Origin: Bacillota bacterium
Lineage (GTDB): Bacteria > Bacillota > Dethiobacteria > DTU022
Length of the DNA stretch: 12,373 nt
Direction: 5' to 3'
Assembly (NCBI GenBank): GCA_012510625.1
Contig: JAAZHP010000189.1
Location: 1-12,373, forward strand
Position numbers and translations under genes: made by a program
Notes under the pieces: generated by a model
Databases searched by the model: none
Told to the model about the DNA's origin: nothing
What the model saw: only the letters and a program-made list of their open reading frames with translations
Part shown: positions 7,248 to 12,373 of the stretch, piece after piece
How positions within the stretch are numbered: position 1 is the stretch's first letter
Layout: each line of letters starts with the position of its first letter

Positions 7248-9653
7248 GTGGACATGCAAAATGTGATCACCGACCGGGAAATAAAATCGCTTGAGTTCGA
7301 TGCCATCAGGCGGAGGCTGGCCGCTCTGACAGTTACCCCCATGGGGCGGCAGGCGGCGGAATCGCTGCTGCCCACCGCAGACCGGGCGGTGGTGGAGCGG
7401 CTCCTGCTGGAAACGGGGGAAGGGCGGCTGCTCTGCACTAAAGGATCTTTTACGCCGGCAAACGTTGATGATATCGCTCCCCTGGTAACGCGCTCTGAAA
7501 AAGGCGGCCTGCTCCAAGGAGGCGAACTGGCCGCAGTAGGCAGGCTGATCAGGGGGGTAGAGCGATGCCGTCGCTTTTTTAAGGACGGCAAGAATGCCGA
7601 AATTTACCCTCTCCTGGCCGGGCTGGCCAATTTGATGGACGGCTGCGGCGGCCTGGGCCGCGAGCTGGATCGCTCCATTGACCCTGACGGGCAGGTCCTC
7701 GACAGCGCTTCTCCCGAGCTGGCTTCGCTGCGCCGCCGCGAAGGGCGGCTTCAGGAGGCGATCCGCGAGAAAATGGATTCCTACCTGCGGAACCCCGCGC
7801 AGCGGCGGCTGCTGCAGGAGCCGCTCATTACCATCCGCGGCAATCGCTTTGTCCTTCCGGTAAAGCAGGAGTTCCGCCAGCAGATCAGCGGCGTGGTGCA
7901 TGACCAATCGGCCAGCGGGGCCACTCTCTTTATCGAGCCGCTGCCGGTGGTGCAGCTGCAGAATGAGCTTTCCGGAGTGCAAAATGAGATTGCCCGGGAA
8001 ATCGAGCGCATTTTAAGGCTGCTCAGCAGCCGGGTGGCGGAATTTGGCGCCGCCCTGCGCAGCGACTGCGCTCTCTACGGCCGGCTGGACCTGATCTTCG
8101 CCCGCGGCCGGCTTAGCCTCGAACAGAACGCGGCCCCGCCGCAGCTGCTGCTTGACTACAAACCGCAGCTTTACCTGGAGCAGGCGCGGCACCCTCTTCT
8201 TGGAGCGGCGGCGGTCCCGCTGACTGTCTCCATGGATGAAAGATGCCGTGTCCTGGTGATTACCGGCCCCAACACCGGCGGGAAGACGGTTACGCTGAAA
8301 ACAATTGGCCTGCTGGCGGTGATGGCCCAGAGCGGCCTGCATATCCCCGCGGAGCGCAGCAGCCTGCTTTATGTTTTTGATTCCATTCGCGCCGATATCG
8401 GCGATGAGCAGAGCATAGAGCAGTCGCTGAGCACCTTTTCGGGGCATTTAAAAAATATTATCTCTATCCTGGAGCAGCATGGTTCCGCGTCGCTGGCCCT
8501 TTTTGATGAACTGGGAGCGGGCACTGATCCCTCTGAGGGAGCCTCCCTGGCCATGGCCCTTCTCTCTGCGCTGGCCCGCAGGGGCGGGCTCACTGTGGCG
8601 ACAACTCATATCAATGAGCTAAAGCTCTTTGCCCAGGCGCAGGAGGGGATGCAAAACGCGGCCATGGAATTTGACGAGGAGACGCTGGCCCCGACCTACC
8701 GGCTGCTGCAGGGGATTCCCGGGCGGAGCAACGCCCTGGTTATCGCCGAGAAGCTGGGCCTGCCCCCGGAAGTGCTTGCCGAAGCGAGGAGCTATCTAAC
8801 GCGGGGGCACGAGGATATTGAAGCGGTTATTGCCAGCCTGGTGGGGGAGCGGCAGCGGCTGGCCCGGGAGAGCGATGAGATCTCCCTGGAGCGGGAGCGA
8901 GCGGCATCGCTGCGGCGCGAACTGGAAGATGAGCGCGCGAAGCTGCGCACGAAGCGGGAAAAGATTATCGGAGAGGCGCGCGCCGAAGCCCGCGCCCTGG
9001 TCCGGCGGGCCAGGTCGACGACAGAGGGGCTTATCCGCGAGCTGCGGCGGCTGCATGCGGCCGGAGGCGGCAGGGAGGCTGTGGAAAAGGCTGAAGAGCT
9101 GCGCCGCGAGCTGCATCAATTGCGCCGCGAGATCGAGTCCGAATTTGAAGTGGAGGAGGCTCCCGTTCTGCCTGCCGCCGAGCTGGCCGTGGGAAAAACA
9201 GTTTACGTGCAGAGCCTGCGGCAGAAAGGAGAGATCCTCTCCCTCTCCGGTGATGAAGCGCTGGTGCAGGTGGGCACTATGCGGGTGCAGCTGCCGCAAA
9301 GCGAGCTCCGCCGCTGGGAGGGCCAGGGCCGTCCGGAGGAAGCCGGGTTGCCGCAGCGGAGCAGCTACACGATTCAGAAAGAGCTCGATATTCGTTCAGA
9401 GATTAACTTGCACGGCAAAACTGTGGAAGAGGCGATCCCGCTGGTGGATAAGCTTCTCGATGATGCGCTATGGGCCGGGCTGGGGCAGGTCACGGTGATC
9501 CACGGCAAGGGGACGGGGAAGCTGAAGGAAGGGCTGCGCGCCTACCTGCGCGAGCACCCCCTGGTGAAATCGCAGCGCAGCGGCGGCGCTGCGGAAGGCG
9601 GCAGCGGCGTGACTATTGTTAGCCTTGTTGGCGCCCCCGGAAACAGCCGGTAA
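7248..9653 (+). CDS. mutS2: MutS2: MutS-like ATPase with C-terminal Smr domain
   Basis: MutS2 proteins are MutS-related ATPases with a C-terminal Smr nuclease-like domain. Different members are linked to suppression of recombination or to rescue of collided ribosomes, and which applies here cannot be told. From GTG 7248 the protein is 801 aa. It lacks the MutS mismatch-recognition domain, as expected. It shows the lever/clamp region with NRFVLPVKQEF and HDQSASGATLFIEP (about 199-231), Walker A GPNTGGKT (340-347), Walker B LALFDELGAG (416-425), TTH (452-454), a long charged coiled coil (about 532-633), a KOW-like segment (about 646-690) and the Smr domain (about 718-794) with LHGKTVEEA and HGKGTG. 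I chose GTG 7248 because AAGGAGA (7234-7240) lies 7 nt upstream, inside the end of mpg. An ATG at 7254 is too far from it (13 nt), and ATG 7227 has no ribosome site. The open frame reaching back to 7011 only shadows mpg. Confidence 0.95.
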   Translation: MDMQNVITDREIKSLEFDAIRRRLAALTVTPMGRQAAESLLPTADRAVVERLLLETGEGRLLCTKGSFTPANVDDIAPLVTRSEKGGLLQGGELAAVGRLIRGVERCRRFFKDGKNAEIYPLLAGLANLMDGCGGLGRELDRSIDPDGQVLDSASPELASLRRREGRLQEAIREKMDSYLRNPAQRRLLQEPLITIRGNRFVLPVKQEFRQQISGVVHDQSASGATLFIEPLPVVQLQNELSGVQNEIAREIERILRLLSSRVAEFGAALRSDCALYGRLDLIFARGRLSLEQNAAPPQLLLDYKPQLYLEQARHPLLGAAAVPLTVSMDERCRVLVITGPNTGGKTVTLKTIGLLAVMAQSGLHIPAERSSLLYVFDSIRADIGDEQSIEQSLSTFSGHLKNIISILEQHGSASLALFDELGAGTDPSEGASLAMALLSALARRGGLTVATTHINELKLFAQAQEGMQNAAMEFDEETLAPTYRLLQGIPGRSNALVIAEKLGLPPEVLAEARSYLTRGHEDIEAVIASLVGERQRLARESDEISLERERAASLRRELEDERAKLRTKREKIIGEARAEARALVRRARSTTEGLIRELRRLHAAGGGREAVEKAEELRRELHQLRREIESEFEVEEAPVLPAAELAVGKTVYVQSLRQKGEILSLSGDEALVQVGTMRVQLPQSELRRWEGQGRPEEAGLPQRSSYTIQKELDIRSEINLHGKTVEEAIPLVDKLLDDALWAGLGQVTVIHGKGTGKLKEGLRAYLREHPLVKSQRSGGAAEGGSGVTIVSLVGAPGNSR

Positions 9654-9661
9654 ATTTTAAG

Positions 9662-9694
9662 TCCCCTTTTTAAAGGGGGATTTAGGGGGATTTA
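9662..9694 (+). repeat. Short G/C-run palindrome and tandem repeat after mutS2
   Basis: CCCCTTT (9663-9669) faces AAAGGGG (9672-9678). GGGGGATTTA then occurs twice in perfect tandem (9675-9684 and 9685-9694). From general knowledge, this style of CCCC-TTTAA-GGGGGATTT sequence is common as an interspersed intergenic repeat in Clostridia and Cyanobacteria. The palindrome has only a 2-nt loop and no T-run, so it is a poor terminator. The second GGGGGA sits 8 nt before the next start codon. Confidence 0.65.
9685..9690 (+). promoter_or_regulatory. Likely ribosome binding site of the small ORF, provided by the repeat
   Basis: GGGGGA, in context AGGGGGA from 9684, is the only purine-rich site before TTG 9699, with an 8-nt spacer. 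It is the second unit of the 10-bp tandem repeat. This placement, together with an in-frame stop at 9693-9695, decides the TTG start. Confidence 0.5.
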
Positions 9695-9698
9695 AACC

Positions 9699-9974
9699 TT
9701 GGCGAGCCGCGAACTGGAAGAGCTTCTTTTAACGCTGCTGGAGCCGGGAGTTTTTAAAACCACCGGGCAGCTGGTGCAGGAATTCCGGATGGAGTTTCCT
9801 CAGAGGTGGCGAGAGCTGGAAAAGGAAGGGCGGCGACTTTACGGCGGCAGCTGCGGCGCTTACCAGCAGCCGGCAACCCGGATCGTGCAAGCCCTCTATA
9901 ACCTGCCACCGGACAAATGCCTCCGGCGGCGGGAGGAAAATGGATACATCTGGAGCGCTCCCCCGCCAACATAA
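9699..9974 (+). CDS. Small protein of unknown function, possibly winged-helix
   Basis: I do not recognise this 91-aa protein. It reads as a real gene: codon use matches its neighbours, it has a plausible ribosome site 8 nt upstream, and no overlapping ORF competes with it. Its pattern is compatible with a small winged-helix fold: helix 3-14 (SRELEELLLTLL), helix about 20-31, helix 34-48 (PQRWRELEKEGRRLY), a Gly-rich turn GGSCGAYQQ (49-57), a putative recognition helix PATRIVQALYNLP (58-70), then a basic hairpin CLRRREENGYIW (74-85). Two cysteines (52 and 74) are present. It has no signal peptide or membrane segment. It lies 45 nt after mutS2 on the same strand and may be transcribed with it. 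The start is TTG, since an in-frame stop lies just upstream at 9693-9695. DNA binding is inference only. Confidence 0.65.
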   Translation: MASRELEELLLTLLEPGVFKTTGQLVQEFRMEFPQRWRELEKEGRRLYGGSCGAYQQPATRIVQALYNLPPDKCLRRREENGYIWSAPPPT

Positions 9975-10003
9975 TTTCGGGGACTCTTTATTTATTTTTT
10001 CCT

Positions 10004-10058
10004 TATACCCCGGCAGATATCTCTCACTTCCAACTTCTCACTTCTCGCCTCTCAAAGG
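10004..10058 (+). repeat. Direct repeat, copy A (pyrimidine-rich)
   Basis: This copy begins TATACCCCGGCAGATA and continues with TCTCACTTCCAACTTCTCAC. It matches copy B at 10232-10279, with four mismatches over the first 38 nt and then a 7-nt length difference. It contains loosely repeated CACTTCT/AACTTCT units. Confidence 0.7.
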
Positions 10059-10095
10059 TTGGGGCTGTCTCCAAATTCGTTTAGGTTTAATACAC

Positions 10096-10121
10096 CGTGC
10101 GGGAATGGAAGCCCGCCCCTT
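10096..10121 (-). repeat. GC palindrome, second copy of the pheS-pheT spacer element
   Basis: Read on the - strand, this 26-nt segment matches 1405-1430 at 22 of 26 positions. Both have the form GGGGCGGG-TTCCAT-CCCGC. On the + strand the stem is GCGGG (10099-10103) with CCCGC (10112-10116). Both copies lie beside TGTCATCCCG, here at 10124-10133. Confidence 0.75.
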
Positions 10122-10123
10122 CA

Positions 10124-10150
10124 TGTCATCCCGAGCGAAGCGAAGGATCT
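10124..10150 (+). repeat. Interspersed TGTCATCCCGAGCGAAG-type motif
   Basis: The 27 nt begin TGTCATCCCGAGCGAAGCG and end AAGGATCT. This closely resembles a short non-coding repeat that I know as widespread in unrelated bacterial genomes (forms such as TGTCATTCTGAGCGAAGCG). Its function is not established. Its first ten bases recur at 1391-1400. Confidence 0.65.
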
Positions 10151-10172
10151 CAAAACAAGGCTGCTGCATGAC

Positions 10173-10192
10173 AAAAAAGGGGCCGCCCTTTT
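10173..10192 (-). terminator. Candidate intrinsic terminator of the PBP gene
   Basis: On the - strand, AAAAGGG (10192-10186) pairs with CCCTTTT (10181-10175) around a CGGC loop, and the T-run continues to six bases (10178-10173). It lies about 80 nt past the PBP stop codon, in the right orientation. The stem is partly A-T and its T-run is partly inside the stem, so strength is uncertain. On the + strand it lacks a T-run beyond the stem. Confidence 0.45.
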
Positions 10193-10231
10193 GGGACAGC
10201 CTCCTACAACAATCCCGGCATATTATACCCG

Positions 10232-10279
10232 TATACCCCGGGAGATACGTCTCACTTCTAACTTCTCACCTCTAAATGG
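10232..10279 (+). repeat. Direct repeat, copy B, overlapping the PBP stop codon
   Basis: This copy begins TATACCCCGGGAGATA and continues with TCTCACTTCTAACTTCTCAC, matching copy A. It runs over the PBP stop codon (10272-10274, - strand). CTCACC (10265-10270) and GGTGAG (10278-10283) can form a 6-bp hairpin around that stop codon. Confidence 0.7.
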
Positions 10280-12373
10280 TGAGGCGCCAGAAAGATGCGG
10301 AGAGGAAGCCGCGCAGGCGGTCTAAGAGGCTCCCGCCAAAGAAATGGCCATCTCCGGATTTCCCGGAAGGCTCTTCATCTTTTATCGTAATTTTCACTTC
10401 ATCTGACTTCGAAATTCCGTCGTCATTTTCCGCCTCGATCTGATACCTGTAGGTATCCGGTTCTAGATTCGTATCAGTATATTCACGGCGGTCATCTTCT
10501 GAAGTGTTTACAGTATGTATAAGCCTGCCGTCCCGGTAAACCCTGAACCAATCCACCGGGCTGCCTTCGTAATCCCATTTGATTGTTACTTTATAGCCAC
10601 TATCGTCGGTTTCAACGTTCCACTCCCTAATCTCCGGCTTCCCCGGCAGCTGTGGCTGATGTTCATGCAAGGTTACCTCTACCACCGCCGGCTGGGAACG
10701 GTTGCCATGTTTGTCAACGGCATAGAGAGTATAAATATATGTTCCGGGCGGTACGTTTCTGTCATGATGGGAGTTCGCATTTTTACCCAGCTTTTTAATT
10801 AGCTCTGCTTCATCGCCGTTATTGTTTTTAGTTTGGCGGTAAAGGTGAAACTCTTTCGGCGCTTCGCCGCTATATTCCCAGGTTAAAAGGACATGCCTTC
10901 CAGCGGTGGTCGAAGCGGTAAAATATAAAAATACTGCAGGGAATTCAAAGTGGATATCACAGGTCTCCTCGGGCGGCATTTCCTCGGCATCAAGCGGCTT
11001 TCGCCCGGCTCCTCTGGGCCATCCTCCGTCGGTGACAATAAACTCCGGCCGGTTAAAACGTATCTCTTTAACAACCTGATCGGGGGGGCAGTGCTCCCCG
11101 GCCAGGAGCCCCGAGGCCTCGCAGATTTCTACCTCGACATGCAGGTCACAGGTTAACCGCGGTACATGATTTCTCAGGAAATAATCGGCCCCCACGGTTC
11201 CCGCTTCGCGGCAGAGCTCGGTGGGCCGGAGGCCGGACTTTGTGCATACCTCCACTCGGACCACCCCTTCAGGCGAAGCAGGAAAGTTTTCCCGGGGCAG
11301 GGTCTTGAAAACCTCTGTAAAGACTTCGCGCATTAGACCGGAGGACCAATTCCACCCGCTGGTTATCTTTCCCATATCTTTAATGTCGTAGCCCATCCAG
11401 AAAGTAGCGACCAGGTTCGGCGCATAGGTCGCCAGGTAGATATCCCGGGCGTCATCGGTGGTCCCGGTTTTGGCGGCGAGGGGCCGCCCCAGCCCCGAGA
11501 GGCCCCGGGCGGTGGTCGAGGTGACTACGTCCTGCAGGATGCTGTTGGTGATAAAGACTGCTTCGCGAGACAACACCTGTTCCGGCTCGGCCTCATGCTC
11601 GTAGATAACATTGCCGTTGCGATCTTCAATTCGCCGCACGGTATGAAGATTCATCCTGATCCCGTTATTGGCAAAGACACTGTAGGCCCGGGCCATGTCC
11701 AGTGCGGTCACTTCACGGGATCCGATTGCCCAGCTTGGCAGCGGTACACTTTCTTGAGGGTTGTAGGTATTAAGGCCCATCCGGTAGGCTTTTTCTGCTC
11801 CTTCTTGCAGTCCGGTGTGTTCCGTGTAAGCTCTGATCGCCGGAATATTGTACGACCAGGAGAGGGCCCGGCGGACAGTGACCATGCCGAGGAAATTGCC
11901 GGCATAGTTTTCCGGGCGCCAGCCCTGCGGTCCAATTAGAGGAGAATCGTCCAGCACCGAGCCGGCCCCCAAAAGACCTCTTTCAAAAGCGCTGCAGTAG
12001 GCAATCACCGGTTTGATAGACGAACCGGGCTGGCGCGGGCTGAGATAGCGCAGCAGTTCATTCCGGTTTTTGCTGTATTCCCGGCCGCCTCCGAGGGCCA
12101 GCACCTCACCGCTTTTCGGGTCGGCCAGCACCAGCGCCGACTGCGGTTGGGGGATCCCGTTTTCTTCGTCAATATACGCATTCGGATAATCGGAGGGCAG
12201 CCGGCCGTTGTTGGCATTGACCGCCTCGCGCAGTTTGGTCATGTTGATGTAGATAGTCTGGGGGTAAAGTCCTGGACGGTTGAGCACATCTTCCAGGTGA
12301 GACTGGTAATCTGTGTTCATAGTGGTAAAGACCTTGAGTCCGCCATTATAGATGGCCTCGTAAGCATCCTCGA
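10272..12373 (-). CDS. Class A penicillin-binding protein (PBP1A-like), 5' part outside the window
   Basis: This enzyme polymerises and cross-links peptidoglycan outside the membrane. Only the C-terminal part is visible. The frame stays open to the window edge, reading EDAYEAIYNGGLKVFTT before the Met at 12320, a typical PBP1A linker, so that Met is internal and the glycosyltransferase domain lies off the right edge. Counted from that Met, the transpeptidase domain has SxxK as SSIK (100-103), SxN as SYN (156-158) and KTG (284-286), all intact. A Cys-bearing linker follows, with the repeated pattern V-C/I-C..SGL....C (358-411). Then come two fibronectin type III-like modules at about 463-552 and 560-647 (WEYSGEAPKEFHLYR; WDYEGSPVDWFRVYRDG), and a short tail ending FWRLTI. 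The Fn3 region looks less GC-rich than the transpeptidase part. It is convergent with the mutS2 run and so separately regulated. Confidence 0.93.
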   Translation of the reverse strand, partial: EDAYEAIYNGGLKVFTTMNTDYQSHLEDVLNRPGLYPQTIYINMTKLREAVNANNGRLPSDYPNAYIDEENGIPQPQSALVLADPKSGEVLALGGGREYSKNRNELLRYLSPRQPGSSIKPVIAYCSAFERGLLGAGSVLDDSPLIGPQGWRPENYAGNFLGMVTVRRALSWSYNIPAIRAYTEHTGLQEGAEKAYRMGLNTYNPQESVPLPSWAIGSREVTALDMARAYSVFANNGIRMNLHTVRRIEDRNGNVIYEHEAEPEQVLSREAVFITNSILQDVVTSTTARGLSGLGRPLAAKTGTTDDARDIYLATYAPNLVATFWMGYDIKDMGKITSGWNWSSGLMREVFTEVFKTLPRENFPASPEGVVRVEVCTKSGLRPTELCREAGTVGADYFLRNHVPRLTCDLHVEVEICEASGLLAGEHCPPDQVVKEIRFNRPEFIVTDGGWPRGAGRKPLDAEEMPPEETCDIHFEFPAVFLYFTASTTAGRHVLLTWEYSGEAPKEFHLYRQTKNNNGDEAELIKKLGKNANSHHDRNVPPGTYIYTLYAVDKHGNRSQPAVVEVTLHEHQPQLPGKPEIREWNVETDDSGYKVTIKWDYEGSPVDWFRVYRDGRLIHTVNTSEDDRREYTDTNLEPDTYRYQIEAENDDGISKSDEVKITIKDEEPSGKSGDGHFFGGSLLDRLRGFLSASFWRLTI

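Larger units (their letters stand above)
10061..10204. repeat. Possible small MITE-like element bounded by inverted repeats
   Basis: GGGGCTGTCTCCAAA (10061-10075) and TTTGGGACAGCCTCC (10190-10204) are inverted copies of each other, apart from one extra base on each side. The 144-nt block between and including them has no ORF. It contains a GC palindrome (10096-10121), an interspersed motif (10124-10150) and a small hairpin near its right end. Direct repeats A and B flank it. Size, terminal inverted repeats and lack of coding suit a non-autonomous element or its remnant, but no target-site duplication is clear. Confidence 0.45.
9975..10271. other. Repeat-rich intergenic region between convergent genes
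   Basis: These 297 nt separate the small ORF from the convergent PBP gene and hold no credible gene. Reading rightward they contain a T-rich stretch after TCGGGGACT (9977-9985), direct-repeat copy A (10004-10058), an inverted-repeat-bounded block (10061-10204) with an internal GC palindrome and a known type of interspersed motif, and direct-repeat copy B (10232-10279), which runs into the PBP stop codon. Two open frames on the + strand (9940-10275 and 10059-10325) only translate these repeats. Confidence 0.75.

Noticed and set aside
8818..9498. 226-aa + strand frame inside mutS2
   Set aside because: Arg/Ser/Trp-rich shadow of the mutS2 coiled-coil and Smr coding sequence, with no family features.
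9663..9678. CCCCTTT/AAAGGGG palindrome as the mutS2 terminator
   Set aside because: The full stem leaves a 2-nt loop and is followed by G-rich sequence instead of a T-run.
9940..10325. Two + strand open frames in the intergenic region
   Set aside because: They translate the repeats (for example YPGRYLSLPTSH twice), lack ribosome sites and overlap the PBP 3' end.
1..12373. CRISPR array, tRNA/rRNA genes, prophage or toxin-antitoxin system
   Set aside because: No regularly spaced repeats, cloverleaf genes, integrase, phage structural genes or paired small ORFs were seen on either strand.

Overview
The window is a GC-rich piece of a Firmicutes chromosome, most likely from the Clostridia (Peptococcaceae / Thermoanaerobacterales-like). 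Three things point there. A phenylalanine T-box riboswitch drives pheST. The gene order pheS-pheT-zapA-cvpA-polX-(mpg)-mutS2 is a Firmicutes housekeeping arrangement, close to that of Bacillus subtilis but without rnhC between pheT and zapA. The penicillin-binding protein carries a fibronectin-type tail. Genus-level placement is inference.

Layout. At 1-337 lie a promoter and a Phe-specific T-box leader. At 338-9653, on the + strand, is one closely packed run of seven genes: pheS and pheT (phenylalanyl-tRNA synthetase), zapA (FtsZ-ring accessory protein), cvpA (membrane protein), polX (X-family polymerase plus PHP nuclease), mpg (3-methyladenine DNA glycosylase) and mutS2 (MutS-like ATPase with Smr domain). 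Apart from a 202-nt pheS-pheT gap filled with structured repeat-like DNA, junctions range from a 14-nt overlap to a gap of about 75 nt. A small unrecognised ORF (9699-9974) follows mutS2 across a short repeat. At 9975-10271 is a composite repeat-rich intergenic region. From 10272 to the right edge, on the - strand, is the 3' part of a class A penicillin-binding protein gene that runs out of the window.

How they work together. The first two genes charge tRNA-Phe and are controlled by uncharged tRNA-Phe through the leader. The last three genes of the run (polX, mpg, mutS2) form a DNA-maintenance group, with a division protein and a membrane protein between. The PBP is a separate, convergent unit for cell-wall synthesis.

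The most notable observations are these. PolX seems to have lost all three metal-binding aspartates of its polymerase site while its PHP site is complete. The same palindrome occurs twice, once inside the pheST operon and once 8.7 kb away. An interspersed repeat appears to supply the ribosome binding site of the small unknown gene. I found no CRISPR array, prophage, toxin-antitoxin pair or other obvious new system; this is largely a core-genome region.
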